A stretch of DNA of 5,383 nt from Geodermatophilaceae bacterium. Its GTDB lineage: Bacteria; Actinomycetota; Actinomycetes; Mycobacteriales; Geodermatophilaceae. Positions 1 to 5,383 of the stretch are shown here, in pieces. Made by a program: the position numbers and the translations under genes. The DNA lies in NCBI GenBank assembly GCA_013813215.1, contig JACCSC010000230.1:1-5383 (forward strand), written 5' to 3'. A model generated the notes under the pieces. That model worked only from the letters and a program-made list of their open reading frames with translations. It was not told the origin of the DNA and ran no database searches. The number at the start of each line of letters is the position of its first letter. Position 1 is the first letter of the stretch.

Positions 1-1289
1 CCCGGACCCCTCCGGGTCCGCCGACACCACCCGGTCCGCCGCCGACCAAGCAGGTACCGCCGACGCCGCCGGCGCCGCCGCCGACCAAGCAGGTACCGCC
101 GACCAAGCAGGTACCGCCGACCAAGCAGGTACCGCCTACCGGCCAACCCGGTACGCAAACGCAGCCCGGCGGGCACCAGGGCGGGCCGGTCACCGCCGGC
201 ACTCCGGACACCTCGACCGGAGGGACCTCGGTCGTCTCGTTCAAGCTGCGCTACGTCCACCAGGAGGAGAAGAAGAAGCTCGACGTCACCTATGACCGGG
301 CCGACGCCGTACAGCGGGTGTACGCCCCGCAGGGTTACTTCAACCTGCTCGCCGGCGACCTCGACGACCCGCGGTACTTCATCGAGGTCGACCTGGACGA
401 CCCGTTCTTCCGCTCGTTCCCGATCGACGTCCGCTGCCGGGTCGACTACGAGAAGATCGGGCTGACCAGCGTCAACCTGGCGCTGGCCTACGGCCGGGAC
501 AGTGACCCCGGCGGACCCAAGCGGGTCGACTTCATCTTCGACCGGACGACGCCGACCGAGCAGCGCTTCGAGCCCGCGGTGAACGCCACTCTGGACACCG
601 AGTTCCACTACCGGATCGAGTACAACTTCACCGGTGGCACGGACTGGCGCGGGCAGGACACGACGTACGTCGTCGAGGGCGACACCGAGGACCGCACGCT
701 CGAGGTCGACCCGTACCGGCATCTCGGCTTCCTCGACATCGGCATCCGGCCCGGTGACATCGACCCCCGAGCGGTCTCGGCCAGCGACGTGCACCTGCGG
801 TACGAGGGACCCGACGGCTGGGTACGCACCGACGTCGTCCCGGTCACGCCGACCAGCCCCGAGCAGCGCTGGCGGCTGCGCAGCCGCGACCGCGAGGTGC
901 GGGCCTTCAGCTACACCGTCGTACACACCCTGACCGATGGGACCACGGTCACCGCGGAACCGGCGTCCACCGAGGCGAACGCCCTGCTCGTCACCGACCC
1001 CTTCCCCGGGCTGCTGCCCGTGGACCTGGTCCCGATGTGGGACCCCGCGGCGATCCGGACGGTGTTCGTCGACCTGACGTACGCCGACGAGCCCAACGCC
1101 TACCGGCGCGAGGAGCGCTACGAGCTGCCGGGCTCGCAGACGGCGACGATCCGGGTGCCGATCGCCCTGCGCGACCCGGAGCAGCGGGTCTTCGACTGCC
1201 GGGCGACGTTCGTCGGCGTGGACAACACCTCGATGAAGGTCGACTACACCGGGCGTACGGACACCCTGGTCGAACTCAGGCCGGCCTGA
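1..1289 (+). CDS. C-terminal part of a large Pro-rich, tandem beta-module protein (5' end outside window)
   Basis: The reading frame is open from the left edge (first full codon at base 3) to TGA at 1287-1289, giving 428 residues with no start in view. Residues 1 to about 50 are a Pro/Thr-rich linker with PPTKQV repeats, followed by a Gly/Thr/Pro-rich spacer to about residue 80. A charged beta-like segment follows (FKLRYVHQEEKKKLDVTYDR, then APQGYFNLLAG and VDLDDPFFRSF). The rest contains three modules of roughly 90-100 residues, near bases 408-707, 708-1007 and 1008-1286. Each shows an alternating hydrophobic strand (VNLALAY, VHLRYE, VFVDLTY), a polar Q/R turn (TEQRFEP, PEQRWRL, the third weaker), a paired aromatic strand (FHYRIEYNF, FSYTVVHTL, FDCRATFVG) and a closing hydrophobic strand (TLEV, LLV, LVEL). 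This suggests repeated Ig-like or other beta-sandwich domains, so a structural or binding role is inferred; I do not recognise the family. The internal ATG-less start at 318 (GTG) is not a real start because the frame continues upstream with the same coding character. Confidence 0.85.
   Translation, partial: RTPPGPPTPPGPPPTKQVPPTPPAPPPTKQVPPTKQVPPTKQVPPTGQPGTQTQPGGHQGGPVTAGTPDTSTGGTSVVSFKLRYVHQEEKKKLDVTYDRADAVQRVYAPQGYFNLLAGDLDDPRYFIEVDLDDPFFRSFPIDVRCRVDYEKIGLTSVNLALAYGRDSDPGGPKRVDFIFDRTTPTEQRFEPAVNATLDTEFHYRIEYNFTGGTDWRGQDTTYVVEGDTEDRTLEVDPYRHLGFLDIGIRPGDIDPRAVSASDVHLRYEGPDGWVRTDVVPVTPTSPEQRWRLRSRDREVRAFSYTVVHTLTDGTTVTAEPASTEANALLVTDPFPGLLPVDLVPMWDPAAIRTVFVDLTYADEPNAYRREERYELPGSQTATIRVPIALRDPEQRVFDCRATFVGVDNTSMKVDYTGRTDTLVELRPA
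39..134 (+). repeat. 18-bp in-frame repeats encoding PPTKQV
   Basis: The unit ccgccgaccaagcaggta occurs four times without change, at 39-56, 78-95, 96-113 and 114-131. The last three are in direct tandem, and a partial unit (ccgcctacc) follows. The insert between copies 1 and 2 encodes only Pro, Thr and Ala. Perfect identity, including third positions, points to recent expansion by slippage or recombination. In the protein this makes a stiff Pro-rich linker with a Lys-Gln pair every six residues, separating whatever lies upstream from the beta-module tail. Confidence 0.9.
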
Positions 1290-2305
1290 TGACCCAGCTG
1301 CTCACCGCCCTCGACCCGGCGCTGGACCGCGCGCTGGACGTGCTCGACGCCCCGGCCGCCCGCGACGCGTTGGCCGCGCTGCTCGCCGATCGGTCCGACG
1401 CCGGCGGACTCGTCCGCGGCGGTCATCTGATGAGCGAGGGCTACCCGGTCGAGCTGACGTTCAGCTCGGCGGCCCCGGCCACCGTGCGCTACACCGCTGA
1501 CGTCGTCACCCCGGCCTGCCCACCGATCCGGCGGCTCGTCCGGCTGCTCGGCCAGCTCTACCGGCTCGGCGTCGACATTCCACCGAGCCCGGTCCTGGAG
1601 CTGCTGGCCCGCGCCCAGGCCGGTCCGGCTCTGCGGTTCGGAGCCTGGGTCGGCGGCCGGCACGACGCGGCGGGGGACAGGTACAAGCTGTACGTCGAGG
1701 TGGCCGGGGATCGGGCCGATGCCGTGGGCCGGGAGGTCGCCCGGCTGCTGGGCCGGCCCCGCCGGCTGCTCGACACCAGCCCGCTGCGCTTCGTCGGCCT
1801 CGACCTGCGCACCGGCACCGTCGAGCTGTACCACCGGATCGGGGCGTCGGACCGGCGCGACATCGAGGCAATGCTCACCGCCGAGGGCCTGGGTCACCGG
1901 ACCGACGACTTGCTCGGCGCCCTGGCCGCGGCGACCGGCTGGCCGGTGGTCGACCGGGTGCCGCTGGACAACCTCGGGGCCAGCGTGGCCGTCGGCTCGG
2001 GGGGCAGCACGACGGTCGCGTTGTTCGCGCACACCGTGTCCGTGCTCGGCCGCGACGTGGCGTGCCGGGCACGGTTGCTCCGGCTCGCAGCCGACCGTGG
2101 GCTGGATCTCGGCCGGTACGCCGACGTCAGTGCCGCCCTCGCCGACGCGCCACCGGCTCGGCGCCACCACAGCATGCTCACGCTCGCGGTCACCGACCGC
2201 GGCCCGGTGCAGGTCGGCATCGGCCTGCGACCGCCCGACAGCACTCCCATCGGGAACGGCTACCTGCCGCCCGACCTAACCCCCGTCGAAGGGAACCAGT
2301 CATGA
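1289..2305 (+). CDS. Protein of unknown function with PT-barrel (ABBA prenyltransferase)-like layout
   Basis: The product has 338 residues. ATG at 1289-1291 overlaps the TGA of the preceding gene by one base (TGATG). No strong Shine-Dalgarno precedes it, so translation is probably coupled to the gene upstream. An N-terminal helix (residues 1-35) is followed by five strand pairs separated by helices: about 53-59/65-72 (VELTFSS, TVRYTADVV), 115-122/131-138 (LRFGAWVG, RYKLYVEV), 166-172/176-183 (LRFVGLD, GTVELYHR), 230-236/241-250, and 294-301/306-314 (SMLTLAVT, PVQVGIGLR). Ten antiparallel strands in five helix-strand-strand units is the architecture of ABBA aromatic prenyltransferases. Those enzymes line the barrel with basic and Tyr residues that hold the diphosphate; R67/Y68, R131/Y132/K133/Y135, Y181/R183 and R314 sit at comparable strand positions. 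The length fits (about 300-400 residues in the family). The family call is inference from pattern, not from an alignment. A non-catalytic relative, or an unrelated alpha/beta repeat protein, remains possible. There is no signal peptide, so it is probably cytoplasmic. Confidence 0.75.
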   Translation: MTQLLTALDPALDRALDVLDAPAARDALAALLADRSDAGGLVRGGHLMSEGYPVELTFSSAAPATVRYTADVVTPACPPIRRLVRLLGQLYRLGVDIPPSPVLELLARAQAGPALRFGAWVGGRHDAAGDRYKLYVEVAGDRADAVGREVARLLGRPRRLLDTSPLRFVGLDLRTGTVELYHRIGASDRRDIEAMLTAEGLGHRTDDLLGALAAATGWPVVDRVPLDNLGASVAVGSGGSTTVALFAHTVSVLGRDVACRARLLRLAADRGLDLGRYADVSAALADAPPARRHHSMLTLAVTDRGPVQVGIGLRPPDSTPIGNGYLPPDLTPVEGNQS

Positions 2306-2601
2306 GCCGGCCCTACCTGTACTTCAACGCTTTCGTCCTGGCCAAAGGGCACGAGCTCGTCCGCAACGTCGTACGCAAGCAACTGCGTGACGCGGGCTTC
2401 GCGTCGGACAGCCAGGCAGGCCTGTGGGAGCAGTTCGGCTACAACGACGACACGCTCGCGCAGCTGACGTCAGTGCCGCTGCCCGACGGCCGGACCTACG
2501 TCCAGTTGGTCACGACGGCGTCCACCGACGCTCCGGCCAAGCACTGGATGCAGGAGCTGGCCAGCCGGATCCAGAACGACAAGTCAGTCCCGTTCGACTG
2601 A
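2302..2601 (+). CDS. Small protein of unknown function, 99 residues
   Basis: I do not recognise this protein. ATG at 2302 overlaps the TGA of the preceding gene in an ATGA junction. A Shine-Dalgarno AAGGGA at 2289-2294, seven bases upstream, supports this start over the longer open frame that reaches back to 2062. The predicted order is strand (PYLYFNAFVL, 4-13), amphipathic helix (14-32, rich in Lys/Arg), a Gly/Phe/Tyr loop (33-50), two strands (about 52-60 and 63-74, with a PDG turn between) and a helix (78-92). This beta-alpha-beta-beta-alpha order would suit a small ferredoxin-like fold, but that is only a guess. It has no Cys, signal peptide or membrane segment. Its place inside a coupled operon between the PT-barrel-like and hemopexin genes suggests a partner or chaperone role, which is inference. 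Confidence 0.8.
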   Translation: MSRPYLYFNAFVLAKGHELVRNVVRKQLRDAGFASDSQAGLWEQFGYNDDTLAQLTSVPLPDGRTYVQLVTTASTDAPAKHWMQELASRIQNDKSVPFD

Positions 2602-2610
2602 AGGACCCAC

Positions 2611-2624
2611 GCCTCCGTGGAGGC
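2611..2624. other. Short inverted repeat in the gap before the hemopexin gene
   Basis: The sequence gcctccgtggaggc forms a 5-bp stem with a CGTG loop (six pairs if the loop is two bases). It lies ten bases after the stop codon of the 99-residue gene, in the longest gap of the operon. The right arm contains GGAGG, a perfect anti-SD match, so in RNA the hairpin would hide a Shine-Dalgarno-like sequence. However, that GGAGG is more than 20 bases from the start of the next gene. No U-tract follows, so a terminator is unlikely. Confidence 0.4.
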
Positions 2625-2631
2625 ACGACCC

Positions 2632-2645
2632 AGGAAGTCGAGGTG
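2632..2645 (+). promoter_or_regulatory. Ribosome binding sites that leave two possible GTG starts
   Basis: AGGAAG at 2632-2637 is seven bases before GTG 2645. GAGGTG at 2640-2645 is eight bases before GTG 2654. Each start therefore has a usable Shine-Dalgarno, and the second overlaps the first start codon. The two products differ by only three residues and both begin just before the first hemopexin strand. Confidence 0.5.
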
Positions 2646-3865
2646 TGGACACCGTGACGACGAAGCGAGTCTTCTTCTTCAGCGGCAGTGAGTACTGGCG
2701 ATTCGACGTCGCCGCGGACACGGTTCCGTCCCAGTACCCGAGGCAGATCAGCGGACCGTGGCCGGGACTGTTCACCAGCGGAGTCGACGCCGCGTTCCCG
2801 TGGCAGAACAGCAAAGTCTACTTCTTCAGCGGCAGCGAGTACTCCCGTTACGACGCGCTGCTGGACCGGGTGGACTCCGGCTATCCCAAGCCCATCGCCG
2901 GGAACTGGCCCGGGGTGGCCGGCACCGGGTTCGAGCACGGCATCGACGCCGCGCTCAACTGGGGCAACGGGCAGGTCTACTGGTTCAAGGGCAGCCAGTA
3001 CGTCCGGCTCAGCTTCGCGGTCGGCACCGGATGGGCGATGGACGCCGGCTATCCCAAGCAGATTGGAGGCAACTGGCCGGGGGTGGCCGGCACCGGGTTC
3101 GAGCACGGCATCGACGCCGCGATCAACTGGGGCAACGGCAACCGCTACTGGTTCAGGGCCGACCAGTACATCCGGATGATCGAGGACAGCGCAGGCACCA
3201 AGACGATGGACGCGGGGTACCCGAAACCCATGGCCGGCAACTGGGCCGGCGTACCGACCGGGGTGGACGCCGCGGTCGAGTGGCCGCTGGCGGAGCTGGC
3301 GGCCGGGACCTTCCAGGTGCCGACCGCCCGGTCGGGCTGGGTCGGTCCGGCGCCCCAGGCCGACGGCTCGAACCGGTGGGGAGAGTCCTTCCGGATGGAG
3401 GTCGACTTCGTGGGCACGAGCCCGCATCCGACGATGTGCTCGGCGGGGGAGTACCGGCAACTCGTCCGCGGGTCGTTCAGCTTGCAGAACCCGATCACCG
3501 GTGCGATGGACGCCATCGAGCACCACCTGCCGAACATGGCGGGCGGGGCACCGATCCTCATGCAGGGTGCGCCTGCGGCGGGCGCCGCGTCGGACAACTT
3601 TCTGGAGGACGGTCACGTGGGTGGGCACTGGCAGTACGGGCATCGGCGGGCTCCGGCGACGAATCCCGGGCCGCACAACCAGTTCCTACCCGACCGGGAC
3701 ACGGGCTGCCAGTACCGGGGGACGGATTTCCCCAGCCTGAGTTGGACGCCGGGTACGCCGTACGCCGTGGCGCTGGACTTCCGCGGTAGCGCGGTGGACT
3801 CCGCGACCGCGGGTGAGATCCTGGCGACCATCGACTGGTCCGTCAGTGGATCGGGGGCCTTGTGA
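2645..3865 (+). CDS. Hemopexin-repeat protein with C-terminal domain of unknown function
   Basis: The product has 406 residues from GTG 2645 (403 from GTG 2654). Four hemopexin repeats make a complete four-bladed propeller. Blades begin with an aromatic strand (VFFFSGSEYWRFD, VYFFSGSEYSRYD, VYWFKGSQYVRL, RYWFRADQYIRM) and end with GVDAAFPW (46-53), GIDAALNW, GIDAAINW and GVDAAVEW (206-213). Each blade also has a YP(R/K)xI-like segment followed by a GxW motif (GPW, GNW). After residue 214 comes an unassigned domain of about 190 residues. It has MEVDFVG, a CSAGEYRQLVRGSF segment with C265, a Gly/Ala-rich stretch, EDGHVGGHWQYGHR (about 331-344) and DRDTGCQYRG with C355. Hemopexin domains bind ligands or proteins (haem in vertebrate hemopexin, substrates in MMPs, polyamine in plant PA2-type proteins); bacterial examples include Photorhabdus photopexins. 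The ligand here cannot be read from the sequence. There is no signal peptide, so export would need a non-Sec route or the protein acts inside the cell. Confidence 0.93.
   Translation: MDTVTTKRVFFFSGSEYWRFDVAADTVPSQYPRQISGPWPGLFTSGVDAAFPWQNSKVYFFSGSEYSRYDALLDRVDSGYPKPIAGNWPGVAGTGFEHGIDAALNWGNGQVYWFKGSQYVRLSFAVGTGWAMDAGYPKQIGGNWPGVAGTGFEHGIDAAINWGNGNRYWFRADQYIRMIEDSAGTKTMDAGYPKPMAGNWAGVPTGVDAAVEWPLAELAAGTFQVPTARSGWVGPAPQADGSNRWGESFRMEVDFVGTSPHPTMCSAGEYRQLVRGSFSLQNPITGAMDAIEHHLPNMAGGAPILMQGAPAAGAASDNFLEDGHVGGHWQYGHRRAPATNPGPHNQFLPDRDTGCQYRGTDFPSLSWTPGTPYAVALDFRGSAVDSATAGEILATIDWSVSGSGAL
2877..3138 (+). repeat. Recently duplicated hemopexin blade (168-bp period)
   Basis: Bases 2903-2970 and 3071-3138 match at 66 of 68 positions, with an uninterrupted identical core of 42 bases (2912-2953 and 3080-3121). 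The flanking ccggctatcccaag is also repeated at the same 168-base offset (2877-2890 and 3045-3058). The offset is 56 codons, one whole blade. A shorter match with a 147-base offset links blades 1 and 2 (2674-2696 and 2821-2843, one mismatch). The near-identity at silent positions indicates blade gain or gene conversion within the gene. Confidence 0.85.
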
Positions 3866-3881
3866 TGACGAGGTGGTTCTG

Positions 3882-4235
3882 ATGGCTGAGTACCGACCGG
3901 ACTTCCAGCCGGTGTCGGGGTTGTGGACCCTGCCTGTCGTCGAGACCGTCGATCAGGCCGTGAGCATGCGGACCACCATCAGCGTGCCCGAGGAGGGTGC
4001 GCTGGCCAGCGAGGACGTCGACGCGACCATGGTGGCCGGCGGCACACAACTGGAGCAGACGTACGGCCCGAACCACCGCCCGCTGGCCTACGTCAGCACC
4101 GGCTCGGTCACCGCGGTGGCCTATTTCGGCTGGGCCAATCCCGGCAACCTGACGCCGGAGCAGGTCCACGTGCGGGTCCGCGACGAGACAGTCACGTTCA
4201 CCCTGGGCCCGACCGGCGACCTGCCTGTCGCGTGA
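3882..4235 (+). CDS. Small beta-rich protein of unknown function, 117 residues
   Basis: I do not recognise this protein. ATG at 3882 has GAGGTGG (3870-3876 region) about five bases upstream and sits 16 bases after the hemopexin stop, so this start is preferred over upstream in-frame codons that would overlap the hemopexin gene. The sequence is mostly beta-like: SMRTTISVP, DATMVAGG, LAYVSTGSVTAVAYFGW, VHVRVRDETVTFTLG, with a PNH/NPGN turn pattern and the conserved-looking PVSGLW near the N-terminus. It contains no Cys and no Lys, which is unusual for 117 residues. There is no signal peptide or membrane helix. A small beta-sandwich that binds another member of the cluster is a plausible but unproven reading. 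Confidence 0.8.
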   Translation: MAEYRPDFQPVSGLWTLPVVETVDQAVSMRTTISVPEEGALASEDVDATMVAGGTQLEQTYGPNHRPLAYVSTGSVTAVAYFGWANPGNLTPEQVHVRVRDETVTFTLGPTGDLPVA

Positions 4236-4263
4236 CCAACAGACACCGAGTCCGAGGAGAGAG

Positions 4264-4581
4264 ATGATCAGCAAAGCGGCCGAGGCGATGTTCACCGAGA
4301 TCTACGCCGATGCGAAGGTGGATCCCAGCGAGATGGTCCGGCTCCAGGAAACCATCGACGCGGCCGAGGCCGACCTGCTCGGCCAGGAAGGGACCGAAGG
4401 CGTCTACGAGGCGACCTGCAAGTCCTTCGACGTCACCCGGCAGTTGCTGCAGCACAGCCTGCTGCACATCCGCCGTGGCGACTACACCACGCTGGGCCAG
4501 GCCCAGTTGATGTCGGTGCTGGAGGCCAACGTGCAGTTCCTGCGGGCGACGTTCGACGCGTTCTCCGGCGAGGCTCGCTGA
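4264..4581 (+). CDS. Small all-helical protein of unknown function, 105 residues
   Basis: I do not recognise this protein. ATG at 4264 follows the preceding stop by 28 bases and has a strong purine-rich Shine-Dalgarno (GAGGAGAG, 4254-4261) just upstream. Predicted helices are about residues 3-18, 21-39, 46-70 and 76-100, separated by Asp/Pro and Gly-rich turns (KVDPSE, GQEGTEG, RRGDYTT). The pattern suggests a four-helix bundle or a dimerising helical hairpin. There is a single Cys at 52 and a His-containing helix (LLQHSLLHIRRGD). No signal peptide or membrane segment is visible. It is the last gene before the probable terminator, so it closes the operon. Confidence 0.8.
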   Translation: MISKAAEAMFTEIYADAKVDPSEMVRLQETIDAAEADLLGQEGTEGVYEATCKSFDVTRQLLQHSLLHIRRGDYTTLGQAQLMSVLEANVQFLRATFDAFSGEAR

Positions 4582-4591
4582 CCGGTCGAGA

Positions 4592-4605
4592 CTCACGATC
4601 GTGAG
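4592..4605. promoter_or_regulatory. Perfect 14-bp palindrome, possible operator
   Basis: The sequence ctcacgatcgtgag reads the same on both strands. Half of it (ctcacgatc) recurs at 4637-4645. A gapless perfect palindrome is more typical of a dimeric repressor site than of an RNA hairpin. It lies about 110 bases before the permease start, so control of the permease is possible. Equally, it may simply be one arm of the terminator structure with which it overlaps. Confidence 0.35.
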
Positions 4606-4645
4606 GCTGGAGCGCGCGTTTTCCGCACGCTCTGGCCTCACGATC
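4597..4645 (+). terminator. Long hairpin after the six-gene run, probable terminator
   Basis: The arms at 4597-4618 and 4624-4645 pair over 22 positions with 19 Watson-Crick pairs, two G-U pairs and one C-A mismatch, around a five-base loop (ttttc). The stem begins 15 bases after the stop of the 105-residue gene. No U-tract follows the right arm, which is common for actinobacterial terminators. Its position between two same-direction units supports a transcription stop. The remaining bases to 4713 (with TTGACC at 4661-4666 as a possible -35 but no convincing -10 at proper spacing) presumably contain the permease promoter. Confidence 0.65.
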
Positions 4646-4713
4646 ATGCTCTTGGTTACGTTGACCTGCGAGCCGCTGCGTAACTGCCGCGGGGGAACGC
4701 GAGAGGAGCGACC

Positions 4714-5383
4714 GTGAGCGTCCTGCGCACCAAGAGCATCGAGCAGTCCATGGCTGACACCGTGGAACCCGAGCACGAGCTCAAGAAGAACCTCGGGGCC
4801 ATGGACCTCACGGTCTTCGGGGTCGGGGTCATCATCGGCACCGGCATCTTCGTGCTCACCGGCCTGGCCGCTCGGGACTCGGCGGGTCCGGGCGTGGCGC
4901 TGTCCTTCGTCGTGGCCGGGATCGTGTGTGGGCTGGCCGCAATGTGTTACGCCGAGCTGTCCTCGACGGTGCCGGTGGCCGGTTCGGCGTACACCTTCTC
5001 CTACGCCACCCTGGGTGAACTCGTGGCCTGGATCATCGGCTGGGACCTGTTCCTCGAATTCGCCCTCGCCGCGGCGGTCGTCGCGGTGGGCTGGTCGCAG
5101 TACCTCACCGTGGTGCTGGAAACCGCCGGCGTGACGCTGCCGTCCTCGATCGCCGGCGCGGAGGCCACTGTCAACATCCCGGCGATGCTCATCGTGCTGG
5201 CGCTGACCGTGGTCACCGTGCTCGGCATCAAGCTGTCCAGCCGGGTGACGGCGGTCATCGTCGTCATCAAGGTGGCCATCGTGCTCCTCGTCATCCTCGT
5301 TGGCGCCTTCTTCATCAAGGCCGCGAACTACTCGCCCTACATCCCGCCCAACGAGCCGACGCCGGCCGAGGGCGGCCTGAAGG
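4714..5383 (+). CDS. Amino acid permease, APC superfamily, cationic amino acid transporter-like (3' end outside window)
   Basis: The frame from GTG 4714 is open to the right edge, giving 223 complete codons of a protein that is usually about 450-500 residues. AGGAG at 4704-4708, five bases upstream, sets the start. A hydrophilic N-terminus (about 1-30, with EHELKKNLGAMDLTVFGVG) leads into TM1 with the APC signature GVGVIIGTGIFVLTG (36-50). There the backbone of the unwound helix binds the substrate amino group. AGPG (57-60) precedes TM2. CYAELSSTVPVAGSAYTF (78-95) is the highly conserved segment after TM2 of APC transporters, followed by TM3 with WIIGWDLFLEF (106-116). Two further hydrophobic helices follow near 153-165 and 175-195. 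The product is a membrane importer or exchanger of amino acids. The resemblance is closest to the CAT/YfnA-type branch, but substrate specificity cannot be read here. It is probably independent of the upstream cluster because a hairpin and a 132-base gap separate them. Confidence 0.93.
   Translation, partial: MSVLRTKSIEQSMADTVEPEHELKKNLGAMDLTVFGVGVIIGTGIFVLTGLAARDSAGPGVALSFVVAGIVCGLAAMCYAELSSTVPVAGSAYTFSYATLGELVAWIIGWDLFLEFALAAAVVAVGWSQYLTVVLETAGVTLPSSIAGAEATVNIPAMLIVLALTVVTVLGIKLSSRVTAVIVVIKVAIVLLVILVGAFFIKAANYSPYIPPNEPTPAEGGLK

Noticed and set aside
3..20. Inverted repeat cggaccc-ctcc-gggtccg at the left edge
   Set aside because: It lies inside Pro/Gly codons of an open coding frame, where such GC-rich pairing arises by chance.
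39..131. CRISPR-like array
   Set aside because: The repeats are 18 bp, mostly without spacers, and translate in frame as a Pro-rich linker.
1037..1288. Upstream extension of the PT-barrel-like gene to 1037
   Set aside because: It would overlap the C-terminal module of gene 1 and reads as Arg/Gly-rich shadow sequence; the TGATG start at 1289 begins the protein-like composition.
1244..2170. Antisense open frame of 308 codons opposite the PT-barrel-like gene
   Set aside because: The product is compositionally biased and without motifs, while the + strand frame has coupled start and stop signals on both sides.
2510..3676. Long antisense open frame of 388 codons opposite the hemopexin gene
   Set aside because: It mirrors the GC-biased third positions of a clear hemopexin gene, its translation is low-complexity Arg/Pro/Val-rich with no domain, and it has no supported start.
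4661..4690. TTGACC as a -35 box for the permease
   Set aside because: No acceptable -10 hexamer lies 16-18 bases downstream; a promoter in the gap is likely but I cannot place it.

Overview
The window is GC-rich DNA with strong G/C third-position bias, GTG starts and ATGA/TGATG gene junctions, which fits a high-GC actinobacterium. The codon flavour (frequent gta/cgtac) is reminiscent of Micromonosporaceae, but nothing here fixes the genus. All recognisable genes are on the + strand.

Bases 1-4581 hold a tightly packed run of six genes, probably one transcription unit whose beginning lies upstream of the window. In order they are: (1) the C-terminal 428 residues of a large protein with a Pro-rich linker carrying PPTKQV repeats, followed by tandem beta-rich modules; (2) a 338-residue protein whose strand/helix pattern resembles a five-unit ABBA (PT-barrel) prenyltransferase fold; (3) a 99-residue protein of unknown function; (4) a 406-residue protein with a four-bladed hemopexin propeller and an unassigned C-terminal domain; (5) a 117-residue beta-rich unknown; (6) a 105-residue all-helical unknown. 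Genes 1/2 and 2/3 overlap by 1 and 4 bases, and the remaining gaps are 16-43 bases, so translational coupling is likely. None of the six visible products has an N-terminal signal peptide; the start of gene 1 is not visible.

Bases 4582-4713 are a 132-base intergenic region with a perfect 14-bp palindrome that overlaps a long imperfect hairpin, the probable terminator of the six-gene run. A half-site of the palindrome is repeated on the far arm.

From 4714 to the end runs the N-terminal part of an amino acid permease of the APC superfamily (cationic amino acid transporter-like). It is probably a separate unit.

The six-gene run is the interesting part. A tandem-module structural protein, a hemopexin propeller, a possible PT-barrel protein and three small unknowns are packed into one operon with no transposase, phage or standard metabolic gene visible. 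I cannot assign a function to the group. It looks like a dedicated multi-component assembly or accessory system rather than housekeeping DNA.
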